From Maritimibacter alkaliphilus (GTDB taxonomy: Bacteria; Pseudomonadota; Alphaproteobacteria; Rhodobacterales; Rhodobacteraceae), in assembly GCF_019801605.1 (NCBI RefSeq), contig NZ_JAHVIT010000001.1, forward strand, positions 620,001 through 684,000: a DNA stretch of 64,000 nt, given 5' to 3'. Positions 23,920-32,840 of this stretch are shown here, in pieces. The notes under the pieces were generated by a model. It saw nothing but the letters and a program-made list of their open reading frames with translations, had not been told where the DNA came from and ran no database searches. The translations under genes and the position numbers were made by a program. Each line of letters starts with the position of its first letter. Position 1 is the stretch's first letter.

Positions 23920-26247
23920 ATGCGGAATTCACTGGGGGCATTGCTGGCGATCGGCCTGGCGGGGTTGCAGTTCATGGCCGTTCTGGCGGTGGTCTTCTCC
24001 TCCTACGTGACCTCGGAACGCGCGCTGCTGGACCATGCCCGCGACCTGCTCAGCGACGTGGGCACCAATACCATCGAACATTCCCGCGGCTTCCTCAGCC
24101 CGGCCCGTGGCGCGGCGGAGCTGTCGGCCCGGCTGGCCCAGGATCGGGTGATCGCCAGCGACGTGCCCGAGCTGCTGGAGCAGCTGCTCTTCCAGCAGCT
24201 GCAACTGGCGCCGCAGTTCGCCGGGGTCTACCACGGCAGCGAGGACGGCGGCTTCGTCTACGTCATGCGGGCGGATGCCTCCGCGCCGGGGCCGTTCCGG
24301 ACCAAGATCATCCGGGTGAGGGGCGACAGCCGCAACACCGAGCTGATCTGGCGTGACAACGAGTTCAACGTGATCGAGCGCCGCTTCGACCCGGAGGACA
24401 CCTACGACCCGCGCACGCGGCCCTGGTACAAGCGGGCGCGGGACCAGCTGACGACGATCTGGACCGATCCCTACATCTTCTTCTCCTCCCAGCAGCCCGG
24501 CATCACGCTGGCCTCGCCGGTGATGGATGGCACCGACACCGTGCGCGGCATCGTGGGCGTCGATATCGAGATCAGCGCGATCTCGGATTTCCTTGCGCGG
24601 CTGCGCATCGGCTCCACCGGGCGGGCGCTGATCATCCACCAGAACGGGGATGTGATCGCGCATCCCAACAAGGAGCTGCTGAAGACCAAGGACGCCGACG
24701 GCACGCTGCGCTTCGTCGATATCACCCAGTTCGAGGACCCGATTGCCCGGGCGGCCTTCTCGGGGCTGAAGGCCAATGGCGTGGTCCCGACGCCGACCGA
24801 GACGCTGAGCCAGTTCTCCTACGGCGGCGAGACCTATGTCTCGGTCATCATGCCGCCGATCAGCGAGCATCTGCCCTGGACCATCGCGGCCTATGCGCTG
24901 GAGAGTGACTTCACCGAGGTGATCAAGCAGAACCGGCTGCAGAACATCTGGATCGCGGCCATCGTGGCGGCGGTCACCGGTCTCCTCGGGCTGGCGCTTG
25001 CGAATTACATCTACAAGCCCGTGCGTGCCTTCGCCGTGCGCTCCGCGCTGATCGCGCAGGGCGAGATCGACCCCTCCGAACCCTCGCCCAAGACCTACGA
25101 AGAGCTCGACAACGCCAACCGCACGCTGATGCAGCAGATCGCCCGGCGGCGCGAGACGGAGATGGAGTTCGGCCAGACCTTCGCTCTGTCCTCGCGCGGG
25201 ATGGCGCAAATAGATGCGGGCAGCGGGCGCTTCCTGCGGGTGAACCACAAGTTCTGCGAGATCACGGGCTATTCCGAGGAGGAGCTGGAGCGGATGACCT
25301 TCGCCGATCTGGCCGATCCCTCCGATCCGCCCTTCCTGCTGCCCGCCGCCGATACCGGTGCCACCCCGCAGGAGATCAACCACGAGATGCGCTGCCTGCG
25401 GCACGACGGCACCGCGATCTGGACCATGGTAAACGCGATCCTCAGCTTCAACCAGGAGGGGCGGCCGCTGCACTTCGTTCTGACCATGGATGACATCAGC
25501 CACGCGAAGCGCGCCGAGGAACAGATCACCGAGCTGTCGAAGGACCTGTCGAACCTGTCGCGCGACAACACGATGGGGCAGATGGCCGCCGGGCTGGCCC
25601 ATGAGCTGAACCAGCCGCTGACCGCGATCGCGCAGAATGCCGACAGTGCGCTCTTTGCCATCGACCAGATGGCCGTGGCGGACCCCGAACTGCGCCACAC
25701 GCTGGAAGAAATCGCCGATCAGTCGATGCGCGCGGGCGAAATCATCAAGGCGCTGCGGGGCTTCATCCGCCGGGACGAGGGCATGAAGACCGCCTTCGAC
25801 CTGCCGGAACTGGTGCAGCAGACCCGCCGCCTCGTCATGGCCGAGGCCCGGGTGGCGGGGATTGCCGTGCTCTGCGAGACCGGGCCCCTGCCGCCGGTCA
25901 ACGCGAACCGCATCCAGATCGCGCAGGTGCTGGTGAACCTGATGCGCAACGCGATCGAGGCCGTGGCCGAGAGCGGGCAGGCCGGTGGTCAGGCCGGTGG
26001 TCAGGTCCGCGTCACCGCCAGCGTCGAGGACGGCTGTGTCCGCGTCGCGGTCACCGACACCGGCCCCGGCGTCGATCCCGAGATCACGCTCTTCTCCGAA
26101 TTCGAGACCACCAAGGTGAACGGCATGGGGTTGGGCCTGTCGATCTGCAAGTCGATCGTGGAGGCCAACGGCGGGCGGCTCTGGCACGAGCCCGCGCCCG
26201 AAGCTGGCGCGACGTTCCTCTTCACCGTCGCGCTCGCTACGGCCTGA
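23920..26247 (+). CDS. Sensor histidine kinase with periplasmic Cache domain and PAS domain
   Basis: A 775-residue membrane kinase. A helix at residues ~5-28 and another at ~342-362 flank a periplasmic double-Cache sensor (WYKRARDQ, GITLASPV, IVGVDIEI). A HAMP-like linker and a PAS domain (~residues 415-545, FLRVNHKFCEITGYSEEEL) follow. The kinase core has the H-box HELNQPLTAI with His561, the N-box NLMRNAIEAV, DTGPGVDPE and GMGLGLSICKSIVE. The ATP lid region contains a small AGGQAGGQ tandem repeat. Cache domains sense small carboxylates or amino acids. The partner response regulator is the next gene, 180 bp on. Confidence 0.92.
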   Translation: MRNSLGALLAIGLAGLQFMAVLAVVFSSYVTSERALLDHARDLLSDVGTNTIEHSRGFLSPARGAAELSARLAQDRVIASDVPELLEQLLFQQLQLAPQFAGVYHGSEDGGFVYVMRADASAPGPFRTKIIRVRGDSRNTELIWRDNEFNVIERRFDPEDTYDPRTRPWYKRARDQLTTIWTDPYIFFSSQQPGITLASPVMDGTDTVRGIVGVDIEISAISDFLARLRIGSTGRALIIHQNGDVIAHPNKELLKTKDADGTLRFVDITQFEDPIARAAFSGLKANGVVPTPTETLSQFSYGGETYVSVIMPPISEHLPWTIAAYALESDFTEVIKQNRLQNIWIAAIVAAVTGLLGLALANYIYKPVRAFAVRSALIAQGEIDPSEPSPKTYEELDNANRTLMQQIARRRETEMEFGQTFALSSRGMAQIDAGSGRFLRVNHKFCEITGYSEEELERMTFADLADPSDPPFLLPAADTGATPQEINHEMRCLRHDGTAIWTMVNAILSFNQEGRPLHFVLTMDDISHAKRAEEQITELSKDLSNLSRDNTMGQMAAGLAHELNQPLTAIAQNADSALFAIDQMAVADPELRHTLEEIADQSMRAGEIIKALRGFIRRDEGMKTAFDLPELVQQTRRLVMAEARVAGIAVLCETGPLPPVNANRIQIAQVLVNLMRNAIEAVAESGQAGGQAGGQVRVTASVEDGCVRVAVTDTGPGVDPEITLFSEFETTKVNGMGLGLSICKSIVEANGGRLWHEPAPEAGATFLFTVALATA

Positions 26248-26426
26248 TCCTGGCCGCATCTGCCGCCAATCGGGGCAACGCTGGCACGTCTATCCCCTGA
26301 ATAGGGCGTGTCAGAGGGTCACATTCCCTGTTTTTCAGGTCGCGGGCAGGGGTTGACCCTTATCGCGGTGCGGGCGAATCGCTAGGTTTGCGCGCGTATT
26401 GCTGTTGGGTGCCCCGGGGAGGCGAA

Positions 26427-27065
26427 ATGACGGACAGGCTGTCGGTCGTCTATGTTGTCGACGACGATCAGGATATTCGCAGTTCCCTGTCGCGGGCTCT
26501 CGGGCAGCGGGGGTTCGACGTGCGCCCCTACGACTCGGCGGCGGAGTTCCTCGACGGCTACGATGCCGAAACCGCGGGCTGCGTGGTGCTGGACTACGGC
26601 ATGCCGGGCATGAACGGGCTGGAACTTCAGGCCGAGCTGAACCGGCGCGGCAGCCCGCTGGCGATCATCTTCATCACCGGCCATGGCGGCGTGCCCGAAT
26701 CCGTGCAGGCGATGAAGGGCGGCGCGGTGGATTTCCTCGAGAAGCCCTTCCGCCAGCCGGTGCTGGTGGAACGGATCGAGGCCGCGCTGGAGATCGCCGA
26801 GGACCGCCATGCCGCCATGGCGCAGCAGCGCGAGATCCTCGCCCGTCTGGCCCGGCTGACCGCCCGCGAGGAGGAACTGGTCGAGATGATGATGGCCAAC
26901 CCCGCGGAAGTGTCGAGCAAGGAGCTCGGCAACCAGCTGGGGATCAGCCCGCGCACCATCGATCACCACCGCGCCCGCATCCTCGAAAAGCTCGAGGTGC
27001 GTTCGCTGGTGGAACTGGTGGATCTGGTGAAGCGGGTCGAGGGCGCGGGGCCGATGCTGCCCTGA
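26427..27065 (+). CDS. FixJ/NarL-type response regulator
   Basis: A 212-residue regulator. The receiver domain (residues ~5-120) has acidic VDDDQD, phosphoacceptor Asp56 in VVLDYGMPG, the switch threonine in FITGHG and the lysine in EKPF. A LuxR-type helix-turn-helix (~residues 145-200, LTAREEELVEMM, ISPRTIDHHRARILEKL) binds DNA. The ATG at 26427 has GGGGAGG seven nt upstream. This FixJ-like architecture is usual for partners of PAS kinases like the preceding gene. The regulated genes are unknown; the ATGCCGGCAT boxes upstream of the kinase are a possible autoregulatory target. Confidence 0.93.
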   Translation: MTDRLSVVYVVDDDQDIRSSLSRALGQRGFDVRPYDSAAEFLDGYDAETAGCVVLDYGMPGMNGLELQAELNRRGSPLAIIFITGHGGVPESVQAMKGGAVDFLEKPFRQPVLVERIEAALEIAEDRHAAMAQQREILARLARLTAREEELVEMMMANPAEVSSKELGNQLGISPRTIDHHRARILEKLEVRSLVELVDLVKRVEGAGPMLP

Positions 27066-27091
27066 GGGGCGCGAGGCCGTGCAGGATTGGA

Positions 27092-27117
27092 AAAGGCCGC
27101 CCTTGCAGGCGGCCTTT
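27092..27117. terminator. Terminator between the response regulator and the nitrilase-family gene
   Basis: AAAGGCCGCC / GGCGGCCTTT, a perfect 10-bp stem with a 6-nt loop, 27 bp after the response-regulator stop and 75 bp from the converging nitrilase gene. A/T ends on both sides permit bidirectional action. Confidence 0.75.
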
Positions 27118-27191
27118 GTCGTCTCTGGCGGGTTCTGCGCCACGAATGTCGGGCCCCGCATCTCAAGGCACTGAGAGCACGGCGTCGGGGC

Positions 27192-27965
27192 TCAGGGCCC
27201 GGGAATGTCGCCGCGTTCCCGGTCCGCCGGCGCATGCTGCGCCGTTGCGGGATCCGGGTCCGGCAGGTCGGTGACCAGCAGCGCCTCGCCACGGCCTGCC
27301 CGGGCGAGGATGTCACCGCGAGGCCCCGCGATGACCGAGCCGCCGCCGAAGGCGAGGCCCGCATCGTCGCCGGTATAATTCGCATAGGCCACGGTGATGC
27401 CGTTCTCGGCGGCGCGCGCGGGCACCAGAAGCTCCTGCACGTGGGGGTAGGCGGCCGGGTTCGCCGTGGGCACCAGCAGCAGGTCGACGCCCGCCGCGGC
27501 CAGCCGCCGGGCATGGACCGGGAACTCGATGTCGAAACAGATCAGCAGGCCGAGGCGGCGGCCCTTGAAGTCGAAGGCGACATAGCCCTCGCCGGGGATG
27601 AAATTCGCCTCTTCCATGGCACCGAAGGGCTGCACCTTGCGGTAGAGCGCGATCCGCTCGCCCTCGGCCGACAGGACCATCGCGCTGTTGCGGGTGCCCT
27701 CGGGGGTCTTCTCGGCAAAGCCGAAGCAGAGCGCACAGCCGGCCTGACGGGCGATCTCCGCGGCGCGGGCGATCCATTCCCCGCAGGCGGGCTGCGCCAT
27801 GGGGCCGTGCAGGCCGGGGCGGTTGTAGCCCGGCAGGTAGAGCTCGGGCAGCAGCAGCAGGTCGGCCCCCGACAGGGCCGCGGCGCGGGCCATCCGGTCC
27901 ATCCGGACAAGAGCCCCCTCGACATCGCCCCGGGTGGGGGCGGCTTGGCACAGGGCAAGACGCAT
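27192..27965 (-). CDS. Carbon-nitrogen hydrolase (nitrilase superfamily amidase)
   Basis: A 257-residue nitrilase-superfamily protein with the complete catalytic triad: Glu41 in LLLPELYLPGY, Lys110 in YRKVQPFG, and Cys143 in LLICFDIEFP. The size fits omega-amidase, N-carbamoylputrescine amidohydrolase or aliphatic amidase-like members rather than true nitrilases. It starts 3 bp after the RpiR regulator stop, so it is the last gene of the minus-strand unit with that regulator and the N-formylglutamate amidohydrolase-like gene. It likely removes an amide or carbamoyl group in the neighbouring pathway; the substrate is unknown. Confidence 0.9.
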   Translation of the reverse strand: MRLALCQAAPTRGDVEGALVRMDRMARAAALSGADLLLLPELYLPGYNRPGLHGPMAQPACGEWIARAAEIARQAGCALCFGFAEKTPEGTRNSAMVLSAEGERIALYRKVQPFGAMEEANFIPGEGYVAFDFKGRRLGLLICFDIEFPVHARRLAAAGVDLLLVPTANPAAYPHVQELLVPARAAENGITVAYANYTGDDAGLAFGGGSVIAGPRGDILARAGRGEALLVTDLPDPDPATAQHAPADRERGDIPGP

Positions 27966-27968
27966 TCT

Positions 27969-28814
27969 TCAGCCGTTCCTCGTGACGTTGTTGGCACTGC
28001 GCACGGCCTCGATCCGCTCGATCCGGCGGCGCACCTCGGGTCCGTATTCCGCCAGAAGCTGGGCGACAAGGGCCTCGATCTGGCCGAGCGCGGGCACCAT
28101 CGTGTCATAGGGGCTCTGGACCTCGACAGGGCTGACGAGGACCACATCCGCTGACGTGGCGGCAGGGGATCGCCACCGATCGGTGAAGAGAACGACCCGC
28201 GCGCCGGTGGCCGCGGCCTGTTCCGTGAAGGCGATCACGTCGCTCTGGTAGCGGCGGTAGTCGAAGGTCACCACGAGGTCGCGGCGGGTCAGGTCCACCA
28301 GCCGGTCGTAGTCGGGGGCCGAGAGCGCGGGCAGGGCGGTGACACCGGCGCGGAACTGTTCGAGGTGGCCTGCGAGGATCCCGCCGAGGAAGGTGGAGAA
28401 CCGCCCGCCCACCAGCAGCACCTGCCGCGCCTCCATGATCAGCCGCGCCGCGCGGTCATAGCTCGCCTGCGGGGTAGAGGTCTCGCTCTCCTCCAGCGCC
28501 TTGCGCGCGGATTGCAGATAGGCCCGGGCCGGGCTGTCCCCGCCTGTGGGGCGGCTTTCCATCATCGAGAGGGGAGAGCGGAGCCGGTCCTCGATCTCTT
28601 CCAGCAGGCGTGACTGGAAGGCGGGATAGCCGTCGAAGCCCAGTTTCACCACCAGCCGGTTCACCGTCGGGTCCGAGACGCCGGCCTTCTTGGCGAGGCT
28701 CGCCGCGGTGCCGAGGCCCGAGGTCGGGTAATCCGTGAGCAGGACCTGCGCGATCTTCTCTTCCGACGGGGTCAGGGTGACGGCACCGCCGGACAGGAGA
28801 TCGCGTATCTTCAT
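27969..28814 (-). CDS. RpiR/MurR-family transcriptional regulator
   Basis: A 281-residue regulator. The N-terminal HTH_6 domain (LTPSEEKIAQVLLTDYP, ASLAKKAGVSDPTVNRLVVKLGFDGY) is followed by a SIS domain (~residues 125-260) with VLLVGGRFSTFLGG. SIS domains usually bind phosphosugars, but the neighbouring enzymes all act on amides and amines, so an amino or acyl compound may be sensed. The start at 28814 has GAGGGA upstream; the longer open frame on this strand overlaps the next gene and is not used. Likely regulator of both divergent units. Confidence 0.92.
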   Translation of the reverse strand: MKIRDLLSGGAVTLTPSEEKIAQVLLTDYPTSGLGTAASLAKKAGVSDPTVNRLVVKLGFDGYPAFQSRLLEEIEDRLRSPLSMMESRPTGGDSPARAYLQSARKALEESETSTPQASYDRAARLIMEARQVLLVGGRFSTFLGGILAGHLEQFRAGVTALPALSAPDYDRLVDLTRRDLVVTFDYRRYQSDVIAFTEQAAATGARVVLFTDRWRSPAATSADVVLVSPVEVQSPYDTMVPALGQIEALVAQLLAEYGPEVRRRIERIEAVRSANNVTRNG

Positions 28815-28854
28815 CTTGGTCCCTCGTTGCCGCCGTCCCGCGGCGGGCATGGTC

Positions 28855-29640
28855 TCAGAGCCGCTCCAGCGCGGCGGCAATCGTCTCTGCCCATGCCTCG
28901 ACCGAGGCGGGGGCGTCCAGCGTGTCGTTGCGGACCTCCAGCAGCAGCGCGTCGAGGCCCCGGGCATCCCCGTGCACCGGGATCGCCATGTCGTCACCTT
29001 CCTCGACCTTGTAGGGCTCGTCCAGTGCGGCGGTGATCGTGGCGTCACGGGCGGTGACTTCGGCCACGAAACGCTCGGCCAGCGGGCGCGAGGCGCCCGA
29101 GAGCACGCCGAGGTGCCAGGGCCGTGCCACGTTGCGGAAGACCGGGGTGAAGGAATGCAGCGCGAGGAGGCGCGTGCGCCGGCCGGCGGCGGCGCGGGCG
29201 TCCAGCAGCGCGGTGACGCTGTCGTGGAAGGGGGTGAAAATCCGGTCGATCCGGCGCGCACGTTCCAGTGCCGTGATGCCGATGTTGCCGGGAATCGCGG
29301 TCTCTTCCGACATCTCGGGGATCGAGGCGGGCGAATCGATCGGGCGGTTCAGGTCGATCAGCAGGCGCGAGTAATTTGCCAGCGTCGCCGTGGCATCGAG
29401 ACGCTGCGAGAGGGCGCGGGTCAGCTCCGCCGCGCCCGGATCCCAGGCGATGTGGGCCCGGCGTTCCGCCTCCCCGAGGCCGAGTCGCGCGTATTCCGCA
29501 GGCACATGGGCCGAGGCGTGTTCGCAGACCAGCACCCAGTCAGAGGCCCCGCTCTCATTCAGGATCGTGCAGGGAACGGGCCAGTTTTCAACGGCTTGTC
29601 CGGTCTCGGCAGGGGAGGGCATGGCGGCGGAATCGGGCAT
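28855..29640 (-). CDS. N-formylglutamate amidohydrolase family protein
   Basis: About 261 residues of the FGase family, Zn-dependent deformylases (HutG-type) that release formate from N-formylglutamate, with some members acting on other N-acyl amino acids. Family landmarks are LVCEHASAHVP near residue 36, AWDPGAAEL, SRLLIDLNRP and LLALHSFTP (metal histidine). The start is uncertain: ATGs at 29679, 29640 and 29622 are all possible, and none has a strong ribosome site. No other hut gene is present, so histidine breakdown is not indicated; it belongs with the amide hydrolases around it. Confidence 0.85.
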   Translation of the reverse strand: MPDSAAMPSPAETGQAVENWPVPCTILNESGASDWVLVCEHASAHVPAEYARLGLGEAERRAHIAWDPGAAELTRALSQRLDATATLANYSRLLIDLNRPIDSPASIPEMSEETAIPGNIGITALERARRIDRIFTPFHDSVTALLDARAAAGRRTRLLALHSFTPVFRNVARPWHLGVLSGASRPLAERFVAEVTARDATITAALDEPYKVEEGDDMAIPVHGDARGLDALLLEVRNDTLDAPASVEAWAETIAAALERL

Positions 29641-29694
29641 TTTCGGTGTCGTCCCAAGGGGCTTGTCTGGCCTCACCATTCCCCGGAACGGGTC

Positions 29695-29771
29695 TGTAAT
29701 TCAATCTACATTTTGTAATGGCGTGTCGTTTCTGAAAGATGATTGACACACATCGCTTCTCGGTCATAGTG
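29695..29771 (+). promoter_or_regulatory. Divergent promoter region with candidate RpiR operator
   Basis: TGTAATTCAATCTACA (29695-29710) is an imperfect inverted repeat with TGTA/TACA ends, recalling the HexR-type site of the RpiR family, and a second TGTAAT follows at 29714. Downstream, TTGACA (29743-29748) and CATAGT (29765-29770, 16-bp spacer) form a promoter aimed at the M20 gene. Confidence 0.5.
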
Positions 29772-29812
29772 GGCGAAATGCCCAGAATCCGGGGCGCAAG
29801 GGAGTGTGCCGC

Positions 29813-31195
29813 ATGGCCGAGACCACCGCAGAGACGGCCGCAGAGACGGCCGCCGACACGGCAGCCGACAGGGCCAAGGCCGCGATCCGCGCCGTGCTGG
29901 ACGCGGAGCCCGATTACGTGGTCGACCTCTGCCAGCGTCTGGTGCGCATCCCCTCGGTGAACCCCAAGTATCCCGCCGGGAATGACGGCTGGGACATCGC
30001 GGGCCGCGAGGCCGAGGTGCAGGACGTGATCGAGGGCGAGCTTGCGCCCTACGGCCTGAGCTTCCGCCGCTGGGACGCGCTGCCGGGCCGGCCGAACCTC
30101 GTTGCGAGGACCGAGGCGGGCGATCCGGCGAAATCCCTGATCCTCTGCGGCCATATCGACGTGATGCCGGTGGGCGACCCGGGCGAATGGTCCGCCGATC
30201 CCTTCGGCGCGGTGATCCGCGACGGGCGGATGCTGGGCCGCGGGGCCGTGGACATGAAGGCGGGCGTCGCGGCCTGCGTGGCGGCGCTGCGCGCGGTCCG
30301 CAAGGCAGGCGTGACCCTCGACGGGCAACTGGCGCTGCACGCGGTCGTGGACGAAGAGGCCGGCGGGGCAGGGGCCAAGGCCGCCGTCGCGGCCGGGGAA
30401 GTGGCCGCCGCCGCGATCATCGCCGAGCCCTCGAACGGCGACATCCACGTCTGTCAGGGCGCGCTGCACTGGCTGCGGGTCACGATCCGGGGCCGTCAGG
30501 GCCATTCGGCGCATCGCTTCACCGGCTACTGGCCGCAGCCCGAGGCGAAGAAGACCGGCGCCGAGCCGGTCAGCGCCGCCGATCTCGCCACCCGGTTCCT
30601 CGTCGCCCTGCGCGACTACGAGGCCGCGGTCACCCGCGCCGTGGGCCACCCGCTGATGGCACCGGGGGTGAACCAGTTCAACGTCGGCACCGTCCATATC
30701 GGGGCAGGCATGGGGCCCGACGGGCTGCCGCAGATCATGAACAACCCGGGCATCGTGCCCGACGTCGCCGTCATCGACATCGACATGAAGACCATGCCGC
30801 AGGAAAGCACCGAGGAGGTCCGCGCGGCCTTCGAGGCCTTCGTGGCGGGCTTCTGCGCCTCGGACCCGTGGTTCAAGGCCCATCCGATCGCGGTGGAGTG
30901 GGACCTCTACGGGCTCTACTTCCCGCCGATGGACACCGACCCGGAGCATCCGCTGGTCCGGTCCATCACCGCCACCCGGGCCGCGATGGGGCTGGGCGAC
31001 ACGGCGCTGGTCGGATCGCTTGGCGTCACCGACGGGGCCCATTATGCGGCGGGCGGCGTGGCCGCCCTGCGCTACGGGCCCACGGGCGGGGGCGGTCACG
31101 GGGCGGATGAATGGGTCGACGTGGAGTCGATCCGGCGCACCACACGGATCTTTGCAGAGGCCGTCATCGACTTCTGCGGTGTCAAAGACGAGTAA
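29813..31195 (+). CDS. M20 deacylase (ArgE/DapE family)
   Basis: A 460-residue binuclear zinc hydrolase of the ArgE/DapE group, which removes acetyl, succinyl or formyl groups from amino acids. Metal ligands are in CGHIDVMPVG (His, Asp), GRGAVDMKAG, VDEEAGG (catalytic Glu-Glu) and late GGGGHGADEW (His). The dimerisation domain starts near RGRQGHSAHR. The ATG at 29813 follows AGGGAG. The N-terminus is a Thr/Ala/Glu-rich near-repeat (ETAAETAADTAADRA) encoded by a short tandem duplication. First gene of a plus-strand operon with a dipeptide-type importer. Confidence 0.9.
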   Translation: MAETTAETAAETAADTAADRAKAAIRAVLDAEPDYVVDLCQRLVRIPSVNPKYPAGNDGWDIAGREAEVQDVIEGELAPYGLSFRRWDALPGRPNLVARTEAGDPAKSLILCGHIDVMPVGDPGEWSADPFGAVIRDGRMLGRGAVDMKAGVAACVAALRAVRKAGVTLDGQLALHAVVDEEAGGAGAKAAVAAGEVAAAAIIAEPSNGDIHVCQGALHWLRVTIRGRQGHSAHRFTGYWPQPEAKKTGAEPVSAADLATRFLVALRDYEAAVTRAVGHPLMAPGVNQFNVGTVHIGAGMGPDGLPQIMNNPGIVPDVAVIDIDMKTMPQESTEEVRAAFEAFVAGFCASDPWFKAHPIAVEWDLYGLYFPPMDTDPEHPLVRSITATRAAMGLGDTALVGSLGVTDGAHYAAGGVAALRYGPTGGGGHGADEWVDVESIRRTTRIFAEAVIDFCGVKDE

Positions 31196-31253
31196 ACGAA
31201 TGGATCACCCGCCACATGCAAGGACGGGGACCGGACAGAGAGGAACGTCCAAC

Positions 31254-32837
31254 ATGCAGATGAAGACCATGCTTTGCGCCTCCGCACTGGCGCTTGCCAC
31301 CGTGGCGGGGCCGCTCTCGGCCGAGACGCTCCGCTGGGCCCGGACCTCGGACACCCAGACGCTGGACCCCCACGCGTACAATGAGGGCTTCACCCACACC
31401 GTGAACCGCCAGATGTACGAAACGCTGGTGGAACGCGACGACGAGGGCCAGCTGCAACCGGTGCTGGCGACCGAGTGGGGCATGCTGGACGACGATCCCT
31501 CGACCTGGGAATTCAAGCTGCGCGACGGCGTGACCTTCCACGACGGCACCCCCTTCGAGGCCGATGACGTGGTCTTCTCGATCGAGCGCGCCAAGTCCGA
31601 GACCTCGAACATGCGCTCGCTGCTGGCCGCGGTGGAGAGTGTCGAGGCCGTCGATCCCCTGACCGTGCGCTTCCACACCACGGGCGTCAGCCCGCTGCTG
31701 GTGAACAACCTCGTCAACGTGATGATCATGAACCGCGAGTGGGCGGTGGCCAATGGCACCGAGACGCCGGTGAACTATAAGGAAGGCGAGGAGAGCTATG
31801 CCTCGCTGCACGAGAACGGCACCGGCGCCTACACGCTGGTCAGCCGCGTGCCCGACAGCAAGACCGAGATGGAAGCCTACGCGGGCTACTGGGGCAAGGA
31901 CCTCTTCCCGCTCGACATCGACCGCATCGTCTATACCCCGATCCAGTCCGCCGCGACGCGCGTCTCGGCGCTGCTCTCCGGTGACATCAACTTCCTGCAG
32001 GACGTGCCGGCACAGGACATCCAGCGGCTGGAGCAGACCCCCGGCATCACCGTCGTCACCGGCCCCGAGAACCGCACGATCTTCTTCGGCATGAACATCG
32101 GCGACGAGACGCTGACCCACGGCGAGGCCGAGGGCAACCCCTTCGCCGACGTGCGCGTGCGCCGGGCGATGAACATGGCGATCGACCGCAACGTGATCAG
32201 CAAGGTCGTCATGCGCGGCCAGTCGCAGCCGCAGGGCACGATCGCGCCGCCCTTCATCAACGGCTACACCGACGAGATGGGCGCGCTGCCCGCCGTCGAC
32301 CTCGAGGGCGCCAAGGCGCTGATGGCCGAGGCCGGCTATGGCGAGGGCTTCTCGGTCACGCTGCAATGCACCAACGACGCCTTCGTGAACGAAGAAGCGA
32401 TCTGCCAGTCTCTCGTCGGCATGCTGGCCCGGATCGGGATCGACGTGCGTCTCGACGTGCAGCCCGGCGGCGTGCAGTTCGCCACCATCGCCAAGGGCGA
32501 CACCAGCTTCTACGTCATGGGCTGGGGCGTCTCGACCTTTGACAGCCAGTACATGTTCGACAACCTCGTGCACTCGCGCTCGAACGGGCGCGGGGCCTGG
32601 GCCTCGATCAACTACCAGAACGCCGATCTGGACGCGAAGATCGAGAGCCTCGGGACCGAGGGGGACCTCGACAAGCGCAACGAGACCATCGCCGAGATCT
32701 GGAAGGTCGTGCAGGACGAGGTGCTCTACCTGCCGATCCACCTGCAGATGCTGGCCCGCGCCATGTCGGACAATCTGGTGATCCCCGCCAACGTGGGCAA
32801 TTCTGTCTCGGTCAAGAAGATCGAGGTCAAGGACTGA
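31254..32837 (+). CDS. Dipeptide/oligopeptide-type ABC transporter substrate-binding protein
   Basis: A 527-residue periplasmic protein of SBP family 5 (DppA/OppA/NikA). A Sec signal peptide (MLCASALALATVAGPLSAE) is cleaved near residue 25, then TLDPHAYNEG and the central VRVRRAMNMAIDR region follow. Family members bind dipeptides, opines, modified amino acids or nickel complexes. AGAGAGG lies upstream of the ATG at 31254. The adjacent deacylase, cysteine hydrolase, ligase and amine oxidase suggest an N-substituted amino compound rather than ordinary peptides. Confidence 0.94.
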   Translation: MQMKTMLCASALALATVAGPLSAETLRWARTSDTQTLDPHAYNEGFTHTVNRQMYETLVERDDEGQLQPVLATEWGMLDDDPSTWEFKLRDGVTFHDGTPFEADDVVFSIERAKSETSNMRSLLAAVESVEAVDPLTVRFHTTGVSPLLVNNLVNVMIMNREWAVANGTETPVNYKEGEESYASLHENGTGAYTLVSRVPDSKTEMEAYAGYWGKDLFPLDIDRIVYTPIQSAATRVSALLSGDINFLQDVPAQDIQRLEQTPGITVVTGPENRTIFFGMNIGDETLTHGEAEGNPFADVRVRRAMNMAIDRNVISKVVMRGQSQPQGTIAPPFINGYTDEMGALPAVDLEGAKALMAEAGYGEGFSVTLQCTNDAFVNEEAICQSLVGMLARIGIDVRLDVQPGGVQFATIAKGDTSFYVMGWGVSTFDSQYMFDNLVHSRSNGRGAWASINYQNADLDAKIESLGTEGDLDKRNETIAEIWKVVQDEVLYLPIHLQMLARAMSDNLVIPANVGNSVSVKKIEVKD

Positions 32838-32840
32838 TCC

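Noticed and set aside
23929..26259. 776-residue frame antisense to the histidine kinase
   Set aside because: Shadow frame with no motif; kinase motifs on the plus strand are complete.
28855..29640. Histidine utilisation (hut) locus
   Set aside because: Only an N-formylglutamate amidohydrolase-like gene is present; no hutH, hutU, hutI or hutC-type regulator next to it.
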